Origin: Pseudomonas sp. TH15
GTDB lineage: Bacteria > Pseudomonadota > Gammaproteobacteria > Pseudomonadales > Pseudomonadaceae
Direction of reading: 5' to 3'
Assembly: GCF_016651105.1 (NCBI RefSeq)
Contig: NZ_JAEKEL010000001.1
Span: 4,144,001-4,208,000, forward strand
DNA length: 64,000 nt
The first letter of the stretch is position 1; each line of letters starts with the position of its first letter. Position numbers and translations under genes: made by a program. Of the stretch, positions 35,536 through 45,096 are shown piece by piece. Below the pieces are notes generated by a model. That model was not told the origin of the DNA and made no database searches. It worked only from the letters and a program-made list of their open reading frames with translations.

Positions 35536-36519
35536 ATGCCGCTAAAACTTCCTGCTGCCAAGCACCCGCTGCTGACGCGGTTCAAAGCGCTGCTGTGCTG
35601 CGCCGCGTTGGTGCTGGCGCATCCGGTGTCTGCTGCCAGCGAGCCTTTGAAGATGGGCGACCAAAGCGGTCTGATTCAGGCGCTGCTACACGCGGCGGGA
35701 GAAGACAAGGATCTGCCGTATGCGCTGTCGTGGCATCCCTTTCTGGCCGGAACGACGATGCTTGAGGCGCTGAGTGCCGGAGCGATCGACGCCGGTGTGG
35801 TCGGCAATGCGCCGCCGGTGTTCGCTCAGGCGGGCGGTTTCGATGTGCGCATTATCGGCGTGGCCAGCGGCGCGCAAAATAACAATGCGCTGCTGGTTCC
35901 CGAGGATTCTCAAGTCCATAACGTGGCGGATCTCAAAGGCCAGCGCATCGCCGTGGCCAAAGGCAGCAGCGGTCATTATTTATTGCTGGCGGCGCTGCAA
36001 CAGGCAGGCCTGACACCGCGTGATGTGAAGATCGCCTACGTCAGCCCGGTGGATGCACAGAATGCTTTTGCCAGCGGCAAACTCGACGCCTGGGCGGTGT
36101 GGTATCCCTTCGTCGGCCAGGCCACTTCCCGTGGCGCGCGGATTCTGCTCGATGGCAGTGGCTGGCCGGAAACCGGTCTGAACTTCACCGTCGCCAGCAA
36201 GCGCGCACTGGCAGATGCCGAGCGAGCAGGGCAGGTCGGTGATCTGTTGGCCAGACTAGCCCGCGCCCAAGCCTGGGCCACCGCGCATCCCCAGAACTGG
36301 GCCGAAGTGTTCGCCCAGACCACCCGACTGCCTGTCGAACTGGTGCAGGAAATGCTCGCGCATCAAGACCTTCGCTATGTGCCGATCCAGCCGCCAGTGA
36401 TCACCTCGCAACAACGACTGGCAGATATGTTTGCTGCCGAGCGACTGATTCCCAAACCCCTGCAAGTCGAGCAGATCTTCGACGATCGCTTCAACGCCTT
36501 GCTGCCAACACCCCAATAA
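35536..36519 (+). CDS. ABC transporter periplasmic binding protein, aliphatic sulfonate type (SsuA-like)
   Basis: 327 residues. A Sec signal peptide ends around 'AHPVSAAS'. 'GAIDAGVVGNAPPVFAQAGG' and 'DLKGQRIAVAKGSSGHYLLL' match the NMT1/SsuA/TauA binding-protein fold for sulfonates or nitrate-like anions, and 'GKLDAWAVWYPFV' is conserved in the sulfonate group. No permease or ATPase gene is nearby, so it must use a transporter encoded elsewhere. ATG 35536 follows GAGG by 8 bases; ATG 35530 is too close to that site. Confidence 0.85.
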   Translation: MPLKLPAAKHPLLTRFKALLCCAALVLAHPVSAASEPLKMGDQSGLIQALLHAAGEDKDLPYALSWHPFLAGTTMLEALSAGAIDAGVVGNAPPVFAQAGGFDVRIIGVASGAQNNNALLVPEDSQVHNVADLKGQRIAVAKGSSGHYLLLAALQQAGLTPRDVKIAYVSPVDAQNAFASGKLDAWAVWYPFVGQATSRGARILLDGSGWPETGLNFTVASKRALADAERAGQVGDLLARLARAQAWATAHPQNWAEVFAQTTRLPVELVQEMLAHQDLRYVPIQPPVITSQQRLADMFAAERLIPKPLQVEQIFDDRFNALLPTPQ

Positions 36520-36580
36520 CCCCACGACTTCACCTTGCCGCTTGACTGTCGGCCGGGTTCCACACGCCTGGAGAAAAGCC

Positions 36581-37699
36581 ATGCCCAACCTCGAACGCAC
36601 CACCCTCAAACGCCAGAAAACCGGACTGATCGCTGTCGATCATGCCCGCAGTGCCGGCGGCTATACGCTGTTCGCCCCGCAAACGGCCGACGGCAACGTG
36701 TTCTTGATCGACCTTGACGGCGAGATCGTCCATCGCTGGAAGCTGCCACAACGCCCCGGCCGCGACGCGGTGATCCTGCGCAACGGCAACCTCGGCTACA
36801 ACGGCAACCATCCTGATTCGCCGGACCTGTTTCCGGGCTGGTCGGTATGGCATGGCGGGGCGTTCAGCGAAGTCACCCCGGAAGGCGAGGTGGTCTGGGA
36901 ACACACCGATCTGCTCCATCACCACGACGCGCAATGGCTGGACAACGGCAATCTGTTGTACACCACCGCCGAGCCTCTGAGCCCAGACTTGGCTCGTCGT
37001 GTGGTCGGCGGCATTCCCGGCAGCGAGGCGCCGGGCGGTGTGATCTATGCCGACGTGGTCAAGGAAGTCGATCGTGAAGGCAACGTGGTCTGGGAATGGC
37101 GCAGTTGGGAGCATCTGCGTCCTGAAGAGTATCCGTTGCACGAGTGCTTCGAACGCCATCACTGGCCGATGACCAATGCGGTAACGCCGGGCCGTGACGG
37201 CAAGGTGATCCTCAGCCTGCGCAGCGTTTCGTCGGTGATCGCCGTGCAACGCGGCAGCGGCGAAGTGTTGTGGCGTCTGGGCCACGATCTGGTTGCCCAA
37301 CAGCACTGCCCGAGTGAACTGGATAACGGCAACGTGCTGGTGTTCGACAACGGCATCTTCCGCCCACACATCAGCATGCCGCACTCGCGCATCATCGAAA
37401 TCAACCCGGCAACGCAACGCATCGAATGGCAATACGCCGACACGCCGGGCTATGCCTTTTTCACCCCGTTCATGGGCGGCGCGCAGCGGTTGCACAACGG
37501 CAACACACTGGTCACCGAGGCCAACTTCGGCCGTTTGTTTGAAGTGACACAGGAAGGCGAGGTGGTCTGGGAGTACGTCAATCCACACTTCGCCAGCTAT
37601 CCCGATGCGCCGTCGCGACGCTATTTGCCGGGCGACAACAACGCGATCTTCCGCGCGCATCGCTACCAGCGCGAAGACCTGCCATGGCTGCGTGACTGA
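36581..37699 (+). CDS. Arylsulfotransferase (ASST)-like beta-propeller protein
   Basis: 372 residues with repeated blade motifs such as 'GEIVHRWKLP', 'GEVVWEHTDLL', 'GNVVWEWRSW' and 'GEVVWEYVNPH', each followed by 'NGNLLYT' / 'NGNVLVFD' type strands. This is the propeller of the aryl-sulfate sulfotransferase superfamily. Histidines at 'LHHHDAQW', 'FERHHWPMTN' and 'RPHISMPHSR' are candidates for the active site. No signal peptide is seen, unlike enterobacterial ASST. It probably desulfates or transfers sulfate esters, consistent with the binding protein and TonB receptor on either side. Confidence 0.8.
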   Translation: MPNLERTTLKRQKTGLIAVDHARSAGGYTLFAPQTADGNVFLIDLDGEIVHRWKLPQRPGRDAVILRNGNLGYNGNHPDSPDLFPGWSVWHGGAFSEVTPEGEVVWEHTDLLHHHDAQWLDNGNLLYTTAEPLSPDLARRVVGGIPGSEAPGGVIYADVVKEVDREGNVVWEWRSWEHLRPEEYPLHECFERHHWPMTNAVTPGRDGKVILSLRSVSSVIAVQRGSGEVLWRLGHDLVAQQHCPSELDNGNVLVFDNGIFRPHISMPHSRIIEINPATQRIEWQYADTPGYAFFTPFMGGAQRLHNGNTLVTEANFGRLFEVTQEGEVVWEYVNPHFASYPDAPSRRYLPGDNNAIFRAHRYQREDLPWLRD

Positions 37700-37804
37700 T
37701 CACGCTCCGACCTCCAACCGCAACGATCGCGCTCACGCAAGCCACGCGCAGCGAAGTATCGACTCCTCTCGAAGAGCGGCGTGAAGCCGCTCCAGGAACC
37801 ACCG

Positions 37805-40102
37805 ATGAATCTTCTTTATTCGCGCAACTTTTCCGCGGGCGCACTGGGTTTTTGTTCACTCATGCCGTTGCTGCCGGCAACGGCCAATGATCTGCCCGCC
37901 GCTACGGATGTTCTGCAAACAGTGACTGTCGAGGCTCGCCGTCGCAGCGAAGATGCCCAACAAGTACCCACTGCGATGAGCGTGCTGGGCGCGCAAACCC
38001 TTGAGGAACAGCGTTTGTATCGCCTGCAGGATTTGCAACAGGCGATGCCCAGTGTGAACGTCGCGTTCATGCACGCGAGGCAATCGAGCCTGTCGATTCG
38101 CGGTTTGGGCAACAACCCGGCCAGTGACGGTCTGGAGGGCAGCGCCGGGATCTATCTGGACAATGTCTACCTCGGGCGCCCCGGCATGGCCGTGTTCGAC
38201 TTGCTCGACGTTGAGCAGATCGAGCTGTTACGCGGCCCGCAGGGCACCTTGTTCGGCAAGAACACCACGGCAGGCGTGTTGAACATCACCACGCGGCGAC
38301 CTTCGTTTACGCCGCAGGGCAGTTTTTCGACTTCGGTCGGCGAAGATGGCTACACGCAAAATCAGGCGAGTTTTTCCGGCCCGCTCAACGACACGCTGGC
38401 GGGGCGCATCGCGGTTTATCGAACCCATGAAAATGGCTACGTGAAAAACGACTACGACGGCCACACGCTGGGCGGTGGTGTGCGTCAAGGCGCGCGCGGG
38501 CAACTGTTATTCCAGCCCAACGAGGATTTCAATCTGCGCTGGCTGGCCGATTATCACGAAGAAGACTCCAGCGCCGGTACCCGCTCATTGTTCAGTACCG
38601 GGCCGACCATCAATGGCGTCAACCGATATGAACAACGCGCAGCGGCGGTGGGCGCGACCTTGGTCAACGGGCGCCACGTCAATCTGGACGCCGATCAAAG
38701 CGTAAAGGTGTTCCAGGGCGGCACGTCGCTTGAGGCCAACTGGAATCTGGCCGGCGACTACACGCTGACGTCGATCAGCGCCTACCGTTGGTGGGATTTC
38801 ACCCCGCGTAACGACGATGAACTGAACGTCGACGTAATGCACAACGTCGGCCAATCGGCGCGCGACAAACAGTACTCGCAAGAGCTGCGTCTGGCTTCGC
38901 CGGTCGGGGAACACTTCGACTACGTGCTGGGTGCGTATTACTTTCGCCAGGAAATGAGCAACAAGGTCTTCACCGATTACGGACCCTTGGCCGACACCTG
39001 GAATGGCACCCCGCAGGGCGCGCTGAACAACGTCACCAGTGTTGGCCAGGGCGATGTCGACACCGACAGCTTTGCCACGTTTGCCCAGGGCACCTGGCAC
39101 CTGACCCCGCAGCTGGATTTCAGCCTCGGCGTGCGTGGCACTTATGAGCGAAAACTGGCCCAGGTTACGCGCAACGCACCCGTGGGAGGTGTCGGCGTCA
39201 GCGGTGCAGCCGCCGCAGCAAGGGCGGGGAGGGTTGGTGCTTACGACTCCGGTGACTTGAGCCTCTACAGTTTCAGCCCTTCGGCGCTGGCCAGCCTGGC
39301 CTGGCATGTGAACGATCAGGTGCTGGCGTATGCCTCGCTGTCCCACGGCGAAAAGTCGGGCGGGGTCAACCTCAGCGTGGCCAGTGCGCCGGTCGCGGGT
39401 GCCGATTCCTTGTTGATTGGCAGTGAACGGGCCAACGATGCGGAACTGGGGATCAAGACCACGCTGCTAGACCAGCGCCTGTTGCTCAATGCCAACCTGT
39501 TCTGGACCGAAGTGCATGGCTACCAGACCAACGCCTACGATGACGTCAACCTCTCCAGCTATTTGACCAACGCCGGTTCGGTACGCAGTCGTGGGCTCGA
39601 AGTTGATAGCAGTTGGCGTCCGCTGCGAGGGTTGACCCTCAACCTCAACGGTTCGTGGAATGACGTGCGTTACCTGTCTTACGAGGATGCACCTTGTCCT
39701 GCCGAGGTGGCGTTGCGTGCGGGCGCGCCGGCAGCCTGCGACCTCAGTGGGCATGCGGTGGTGGGTGCGTCGAAATGGATCTTCAACAGCAGCGCCAGTT
39801 ATCAGTGGAATCTGGACGATGGCCTGCAACCGTACGTCAATGGCAACTACTCGTGGCGCTCCCACGCGGTCGGCACCGTCGATGATTCACGGGACGCGCA
39901 GTTGCCGGGTTATGGCTTGGTCAATCTTTCCACCGGTGTGCGCGGCGACTGGGGCAAGGGACAGTGGGATGTGTCGCTGTGGTTGAAAAACGCCTTCGAC
40001 AAAACCTACTACACCACGCTGTGGAATTCGCCGAACGGCGCCTATACAGGGGTGTTGGGCACGCCGCGAACGTTGGGCATGACGGCGCGATATGATTTTT
40101 GA
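37805..40102 (+). CDS. TonB-dependent outer membrane receptor
   Basis: 765 residues. A signal peptide ends near 'PATAND'. The TonB box-like 'DVLQTVTVEARRR' is followed by the plug ('QDLQQAMPSVNVAF', 'GLGNNPASDGLEG', 'VEQIELLRGPQGTLFGKNTTAGVLNI') and a 22-strand barrel ending in the aromatic 'MTARYDF'. The ligand is not certain, but the upstream sulfonate-type binding protein and sulfotransferase suggest a sulfur-containing organic compound rather than a siderophore. AGGA precedes the ATG at 37805. Confidence 0.92.
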   Translation: MNLLYSRNFSAGALGFCSLMPLLPATANDLPAATDVLQTVTVEARRRSEDAQQVPTAMSVLGAQTLEEQRLYRLQDLQQAMPSVNVAFMHARQSSLSIRGLGNNPASDGLEGSAGIYLDNVYLGRPGMAVFDLLDVEQIELLRGPQGTLFGKNTTAGVLNITTRRPSFTPQGSFSTSVGEDGYTQNQASFSGPLNDTLAGRIAVYRTHENGYVKNDYDGHTLGGGVRQGARGQLLFQPNEDFNLRWLADYHEEDSSAGTRSLFSTGPTINGVNRYEQRAAAVGATLVNGRHVNLDADQSVKVFQGGTSLEANWNLAGDYTLTSISAYRWWDFTPRNDDELNVDVMHNVGQSARDKQYSQELRLASPVGEHFDYVLGAYYFRQEMSNKVFTDYGPLADTWNGTPQGALNNVTSVGQGDVDTDSFATFAQGTWHLTPQLDFSLGVRGTYERKLAQVTRNAPVGGVGVSGAAAAARAGRVGAYDSGDLSLYSFSPSALASLAWHVNDQVLAYASLSHGEKSGGVNLSVASAPVAGADSLLIGSERANDAELGIKTTLLDQRLLLNANLFWTEVHGYQTNAYDDVNLSSYLTNAGSVRSRGLEVDSSWRPLRGLTLNLNGSWNDVRYLSYEDAPCPAEVALRAGAPAACDLSGHAVVGASKWIFNSSASYQWNLDDGLQPYVNGNYSWRSHAVGTVDDSRDAQLPGYGLVNLSTGVRGDWGKGQWDVSLWLKNAFDKTYYTTLWNSPNGAYTGVLGTPRTLGMTARYDF

Positions 40103-40202
40103 TCGCCTGGCGCGCGGCGACCTGCAGGTTGCCGACGCAGCCGAGTGCTGGGGCGATTTGAATGTTTCGGGTTGCCGGCGTGAAATTATTGCTGTAGTTT
40201 TT

Positions 40203-40230
40203 CATGAAATTATAAAAACATAATTTCATG
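40203..40230. promoter_or_regulatory. Perfect dyad operator upstream of the polyamine operon
   Basis: CATGAAATTAT (40203-40213) and ATAATTTCATG (40220-40230) are perfect inverted repeats around AAAAAC. The second arm runs into the ATG at 40228. It is probably the target of the XRE/cupin regulator encoded in the operon. Confidence 0.7.
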
Positions 40231-40239
40231 GAGCATCCT

Positions 40240-41529
40240 GTGTTTCAGCAATCCAAGCGACATGTCGCCAGCTATTACGCCCACAGTTGCGCCAATCTCC
40301 TGAGCTCTCGGCCTGCGCTGGTGGGGGAGCAAGACACCGAAGTTGTGATCATCGGTGCGGGTTTCAGTGGTCTGCATACCGCGTTGCGTCTGGCTTTGGC
40401 CGGCAAGCGCGTAACGCTGCTGGACGCCAGTCGCGTGGCGTGGGCTGCCTCCGGACGTAACGGCGGACAGGCCATTCTTGGCTGGTCGTGTGACATGCCA
40501 CCACTGGAAGCTGCGCTAGGGTATGAACGGGCAAGGCGACTGTGGGACGGTATGCGCTGGGCCGCACAGGAGTTGCGCGAATTGTCTGGGCGCCATGGTT
40601 TCGATTGCGATTATCGCGCCGGCCATCTCTGGACCTCGGTCATGCCCCGTCGGGTCAGTCTGTTGACCGAATGGCAACACGAGGCCAGCCACAAATGGGG
40701 CCACGATGGATTGCAGTTCATCCCTCGTGAGCAATTGCCTGAATGGGTGGCCAGCGAGCGTTATCAGGCCGGTCTCTACGACCCTGAGGGTGCGCACCTC
40801 AATCCGCTAAAACTCGCACTGGGCCTGGCGGCTGCTGTCGAGCGTGCTGGCGGCTGTATTCATGAACAAAGCAAAGCGTTGAGCTACCGAGAGGAGGGCG
40901 GGCGATTTCTGGTGAACACCGAGCGTGGGTCAATTCGGGCGGATGTGCTGGTGCTTGCCTGTAATGCGTATCTGGATCGACTCGACCCGAAATTGGCCAG
41001 TTGTGTATTGCCGGTGGGGACTTATCAGGTCGCCACGGCGCCGCTGACGCCAGAGCAGGCCACGGCGCTGCTGCCGAGCAATGTCTGCGTCACCGACAAC
41101 CAGTTCGTCCTCGATTATTTCCGGCGCACGCCAGATAACCGCCTGCTGTTCGGTGGTGGCTGCACCTATCTGGGCGGCATGCCCAAGGACATCGCCGGGG
41201 CGACGCGACCTTTTCTGGAACGGGTGTTCCCGCAGCTAAAAGGTGTCGAGTTGGAGTTTGCCTGGGGCGGGCATATCGACCTGACCCTCAACCGCACCCC
41301 TGACATTGGCCGACAGGGCGACCGCTACTGGCTGCAGGGCTATTCCGGGCATGGCGTCCTTCCAACGCTGGCGGCGGCCCGTGCCGTGGCCGATGCCATT
41401 CTCGGCCAGCCGGATGAATTGACGTTGTATCAGGGCCTGAGTAATGGCAGTTTTCCCGGCGGTAAATACCTGGCAGCGCCGCTGGAAGCTATCGGCAAGG
41501 CCTGGTATCGGCTGCGCGACAGCATCTGA
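40240..41529 (+). CDS. puuB: Gamma-glutamylputrescine oxidase-like FAD oxidoreductase (PuuB-like)
   Basis: A 429-residue DadA/PuuB family flavoenzyme. The FAD-binding 'EVVIIGAGFSGLHTALRLA' is at about residues 36-54, with 'ASGRNGGQ' after it and a C-terminal 'GYSGHGVLPTLAAARAVA'. PuuB oxidises gamma-glutamylputrescine to the aldehyde. The genes downstream (regulator, then glutamylpolyamine synthetase) support this. Start choice: the ATG at 40228 lacks a ribosome binding site and lies in the operator arm, whereas the GTG at 40240 has GGAG 6 bases upstream. The true substrate could be another glutamylated polyamine. Confidence 0.87.
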   Translation: MFQQSKRHVASYYAHSCANLLSSRPALVGEQDTEVVIIGAGFSGLHTALRLALAGKRVTLLDASRVAWAASGRNGGQAILGWSCDMPPLEAALGYERARRLWDGMRWAAQELRELSGRHGFDCDYRAGHLWTSVMPRRVSLLTEWQHEASHKWGHDGLQFIPREQLPEWVASERYQAGLYDPEGAHLNPLKLALGLAAAVERAGGCIHEQSKALSYREEGGRFLVNTERGSIRADVLVLACNAYLDRLDPKLASCVLPVGTYQVATAPLTPEQATALLPSNVCVTDNQFVLDYFRRTPDNRLLFGGGCTYLGGMPKDIAGATRPFLERVFPQLKGVELEFAWGGHIDLTLNRTPDIGRQGDRYWLQGYSGHGVLPTLAAARAVADAILGQPDELTLYQGLSNGSFPGGKYLAAPLEAIGKAWYRLRDSI

Positions 41530-41554
41530 TGGACCATTTTCGGGAATCCCTGGC

Positions 41555-42112
41555 ATGAACAAGCAAGAAGAAATTGCCGCACTCGCGATCCTTATTCACG
41601 ACCTGCGCAAACACAAGAAATACACCTTGAAGGACCTGGCCGACAAAATTGGCCGTTCGGTGGGTTTTGTGTCGCAGGTCGAGCGTGGCTTGTCACGGCC
41701 CACGGTCGCCGACTTGACGGCGATCAGCGAAACCCTGGGCGTGCCAACGACCTATTTCTACAGCTTGCCCAAACCCAAGGAATTGCCATGGGTGACCCGG
41801 CCAGACGAACGCCGCACGCTGTACTACGCCAACGGCATTACCGACATTCTGGTTTCACCGAAGATGAGAGCCTCGTTTTCCATGCTTGAAAGTCATCTCG
41901 AAGCGGGTGCCAGCAGCGGTGAGCGGCACTTGAGTGACAGCTCGGAACAGGGCGGCTACGTGCTCGAAGGCGAACTGACGCTGTGGCTTGGCGATGATGA
42001 CGAGCCAGCCACTTTGCAGGCTGGGGACAGCTTTCAATTCGACAGTCACACCCGTTGCCGCTACGGCAATCTCACCGAGCATCTCACGCGAGTGCTTTGG
42101 GTCTACACCTGA
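41555..42112 (+). CDS. XRE-cupin transcriptional regulator (PuuR-like)
   Basis: 185 residues. An N-terminal helix-turn-helix 'TLKDLADKIGRSVGFVSQVERG' is followed by a cupin_2 sensor domain ('GGYVLEGELTLWLGD', 'LQAGDSFQFDSHTRCRYGN'). PuuR-type proteins repress polyamine catabolism and release DNA in the presence of putrescine. It lies between the oxidase and synthetase genes, 25 and 23 bases from them, in one operon. Likely target: the dyad at 40203-40230. Confidence 0.9.
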   Translation: MNKQEEIAALAILIHDLRKHKKYTLKDLADKIGRSVGFVSQVERGLSRPTVADLTAISETLGVPTTYFYSLPKPKELPWVTRPDERRTLYYANGITDILVSPKMRASFSMLESHLEAGASSGERHLSDSSEQGGYVLEGELTLWLGDDDEPATLQAGDSFQFDSHTRCRYGNLTEHLTRVLWVYT

Positions 42113-42135
42113 TAACAATAAAAGGAACAACAACG

Positions 42136-43482
42136 ATGGATGCTGCCTGCTCTGATCTGCTGGCCGAAGTGCGTGCCTTTCGCCAACGCTTCCCCGAGGT
42201 GCGTTACGTCGACCTCATTTCCCTGGACATTCCAGGGCATTTTTATGGCAAGCGCTACCCCGTGGAAATGCTGGAAAAGGTCGCCGCCGGCAGCGCGCTC
42301 AAGCTGCCGCAAAACTGCGTGCTGCTGGGTACGCAGGGAGGGCTGTTCAAGATTGGTGACTACTGCTTCAACGACGGCGACCCGGACGCGTTGCGTCGGC
42401 TGGTGCCGGGCACGCTCAAACCGGTGACCTGGGAGGCGCAGCCACTGGGCCAGATGCTGATCACCTCGGATGGCACCCAGAAGCCGATTGTTTTCGAGCC
42501 ACGCGAAGTGCTCGCACAAGTCCTTGATCGGCTGGCGGGTAAAGGCATTCATCCGGTGGTGGCGTTCGAACTGGAGTTCTATCTGTTCGATAAAAAGCTG
42601 CGCGACGGCGTGCCTCAGTTCGCTCGCGATCAGCTGAGCGACGATGCCGATGACCAGCCGAATATGCACATCGAACGCCTGTCGCGCTTTGCGCCCGTAC
42701 TCGATGAAATGGTCGAAGCCGCGCGGATTCAGGGCATCGATACCACGGTGATCACCGCCGAGCTGGGGCCGGGCCAGTTCGAAATCAACTTCGGCCACCT
42801 CGACGACGGGTTGCGCGCCGCAGACTGGGCGGCGCTGTTCTGCCGCAGCACCCGAGGCGTTGCGCTCAAGCATGGTTATCGCGCCAGTTTCATGGCCAAA
42901 CCGTACTTGCAGCATCCGGGGAGCGGCATGCATGTGCACGTCAGTCTTTACGATTCGGCGGGCAACAATCTGTTGGCCGCGAACGCCCAGCAACCGCTGC
43001 GCCACGCCGTCGCCGGGTGCCTGGAATTGCTGCCGCACAGCATGCCGATCTTTGCACCGAACCAGAATGCGATGCGACGTTTGGGCGGCACGGTGAACAC
43101 CGCGACTAAAGCCAGCTGGGGCTTTGAGGACCGTGATGCGTGCCTGCGCATTCCGGAATCGGACGCGAAAAACCTGCGCGTGGAATATCGCCTGGCGGGC
43201 GCGGATGCCAATCCGTATCTGGTGCTGGCGGCGATTCTGGTGGGCCTTGAGCATGGGCTGGCATCGGGCAAAGAACCGATTGCGCCGCTCAATGAAGATC
43301 GCAGCAGCGGTATTGAATTTCCCAGGGAGATGTTCGAGGCCGTGCGTGCGATGCAGCATCAACCGCAGTTGCGTGAGGGGTTGGGCGCCGAGTTTGTCGA
43401 TGTGTATTGCGAGAACAAACGCCAGGATCATCTGGCGTTCATGCAGGAGATCAGTGCGCGGGAGTATCGCTGGTATTTATGA
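42136..43482 (+). CDS. Gamma-glutamylpolyamine synthetase, glutamine synthetase family
   Basis: 448 residues. 'AFELEFYLFD' and 'ELGPGQFEINFGH' carry the metal-binding glutamates, 'GSGMHVHVSLYD' the conserved histidine, and 'APNQNAMRRLGGT' / 'NLRVEYRLAGADANPYL' the C-terminal substrate loops. The lack of a GlnA adenylylation tyrosine region and the link to PuuB point to a PuuA/SpuI-type enzyme that joins glutamate to putrescine or another polyamine. AAAGGA precedes the ATG. Confidence 0.88.
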   Translation: MDAACSDLLAEVRAFRQRFPEVRYVDLISLDIPGHFYGKRYPVEMLEKVAAGSALKLPQNCVLLGTQGGLFKIGDYCFNDGDPDALRRLVPGTLKPVTWEAQPLGQMLITSDGTQKPIVFEPREVLAQVLDRLAGKGIHPVVAFELEFYLFDKKLRDGVPQFARDQLSDDADDQPNMHIERLSRFAPVLDEMVEAARIQGIDTTVITAELGPGQFEINFGHLDDGLRAADWAALFCRSTRGVALKHGYRASFMAKPYLQHPGSGMHVHVSLYDSAGNNLLAANAQQPLRHAVAGCLELLPHSMPIFAPNQNAMRRLGGTVNTATKASWGFEDRDACLRIPESDAKNLRVEYRLAGADANPYLVLAAILVGLEHGLASGKEPIAPLNEDRSSGIEFPREMFEAVRAMQHQPQLREGLGAEFVDVYCENKRQDHLAFMQEISAREYRWYL

Positions 43483-43617
43483 TGCAGGCGTCGATGCGCG
43501 GGGAGCCTTGGAAGGCTGTTTTCAACCAACAGCCTTTTTCCTTTCGTTGCGTAGCGAGCCAATGCGGGAAGTGTTCCAATGACGCCATTCCCCGACATTG
43601 ATTGAAGGTAATCCGCA

Positions 43618-43914
43618 ATGAACGATACAACCGATGACGCTTTCTACGATCGTGCAGACGCGCATATAAGCCTGTCGAACGAGCAGCTCAAAGCGTTCGA
43701 AAACCTCGGCAAGGTCAGCGCATCGATGATGTTTGGTACCACTCGATTCAACGCCTGGGTAAGCGCGCGCAGCTTCAAGTCGGGCGAAGAAATGGCGCAG
43801 GCGCGCGAAGCGATGTTGAAATACTTTTGTGAACAGTACCGGATGATGCTCGAGGACAACCTTGACGACCATATCAACAATTTCAGCCAGTACATGACCG
43901 CCAAAGACGCCTGA
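43618..43914 (+). CDS. DUF3144 family protein
   Basis: 98 residues, soluble and acidic. 'FYDRADAHISLSNEQ' and 'KVSASMMFGTTRFNAWV' define DUF3144, a family of unknown function. AAGGTAA stands about 6 bases before the ATG. It is a monocistronic gene 135 bases after the polyamine operon. Confidence 0.85.
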   Translation: MNDTTDDAFYDRADAHISLSNEQLKAFENLGKVSASMMFGTTRFNAWVSARSFKSGEEMAQAREAMLKYFCEQYRMMLEDNLDDHINNFSQYMTAKDA

Positions 43915-44032
43915 TCGCCAAGGGGCTTGAGCGTTTGAGTCAACTCAATGAAGAAATGTTGCGTGCGTAAGCAAACCGATCGGTCGAATCATCGATGCGT
44001 TTCGGGAGGCGGTCACCGTTCTCCGTGAGCAC

Positions 44033-44950
44033 TCATTCAGGCTTCCACAATTCATTCCTTTGCATCAAATCACTCACCCAGTCAGTGACTGCCCTGACGC
44101 GAGCGGACAAGTGCCGGGTATATGGATAGACCAGTGAAAGGGTAATCGACTCTAGCCTCCAATCCGGGAGAACCTCGGTCAATAACCCCTGCTCAATAAG
44201 TGGCTGCGCTTCCGCCCTCGGTACAAAAGCGATTCCCAGTCCGGCAACCGTAGCGGCGGTATGGGCGCTACCGTTGTTGAAGTACATCGATACCGGCACA
44301 TCCAGGCTGAATGATTTGTCACCACGAAACATAGTGGGCAGGTACCGTCGGTTGTTAGCCGAAAATCTGTAGCCCAAATTACGATGTTGGAATAAATCTT
44401 CCGGCGCCGAAAGGCTCGGGGCTTCTCGCAAATAGTCAGGAGAGGCACAGAGTGCCAGTTGAACTTGCCCAATGATCTTGCAGACCAGGTTTGGGTCCGT
44501 TACGACGCCGCCCCTGATCGCGCAATCAATGCCTTCTTGTACCAGGTCCACGACTCGATCGCTACAGCCTATATCCAGATGGATATTGGGGTACTGCACG
44601 GTAAATTCGCGCAGTGCCGGGACGACTAACAGCAAGCCAACCCCCGCTGGCATTTCAATGTGTACCCGGCCACGCGCAGCGCTGCGGCTCAAAGAAACGG
44701 AGGCTTCCAGATCGTCGACATCTTCTAGAACGGCTCTGGCACGCAGGTAGTACGCGGCCCCTTCAGTAGTGGGGGAAACCTTTCGGGTGGTGCGGTGCAA
44801 CAGCTTGATCCCCAGTAGTAACTCCAAGGCCTGGATTTGTCCCGAAACGGTCGTTTTCGCAAGCCCCAATGACTCGGCGGCACCGCCGAAGCTTCCTATC
44901 TCGACGATCCTGCAAAAGGCCCGCATTGCTTCCAGTCGATCCAGTGCCAT
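44033..44950 (-). CDS. LysR-family transcriptional regulator
   Basis: 305 residues. An N-terminal winged helix (residues ~5-63, 'FGGAAESLGLAKTTVSGQIQALE') is followed by a substrate-binding domain with 'SVSLSRSAARGRVHIEMPAGVG' and 'CSDRVVDLVQEGIDCAIRGG', typical of the CrgA/DsdC-like group. Divergent genes start 146 bases away (exported protein, quinone reductase, NmrA protein) and may be its targets. The local base composition is lower in GC than the surroundings. Confidence 0.9.
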   Translation of the reverse strand: MALDRLEAMRAFCRIVEIGSFGGAAESLGLAKTTVSGQIQALELLLGIKLLHRTTRKVSPTTEGAAYYLRARAVLEDVDDLEASVSLSRSAARGRVHIEMPAGVGLLLVVPALREFTVQYPNIHLDIGCSDRVVDLVQEGIDCAIRGGVVTDPNLVCKIIGQVQLALCASPDYLREAPSLSAPEDLFQHRNLGYRFSANNRRYLPTMFRGDKSFSLDVPVSMYFNNGSAHTAATVAGLGIAFVPRAEAQPLIEQGLLTEVLPDWRLESITLSLVYPYTRHLSARVRAVTDWVSDLMQRNELWKPE

Positions 44951-45096
44951 TGTCCGAGTTCTCGTAATATAAAACCGATTTTGGCTAGATTATCTCGCAT
45001 TTCCGTTCACGTAAACTGCGCAGCCTTGATAGGTGGTCCTTACATGGCAGGCCTATACATCAACTAGCTATGTTCAATGTTGTCTGGAAAAAGTTT

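Noticed and set aside
42103..43431. 442-residue minus-strand frame opposite the glutamylpolyamine synthetase
   Set aside because: Shadow frame; the plus strand carries all glutamine synthetase motifs.
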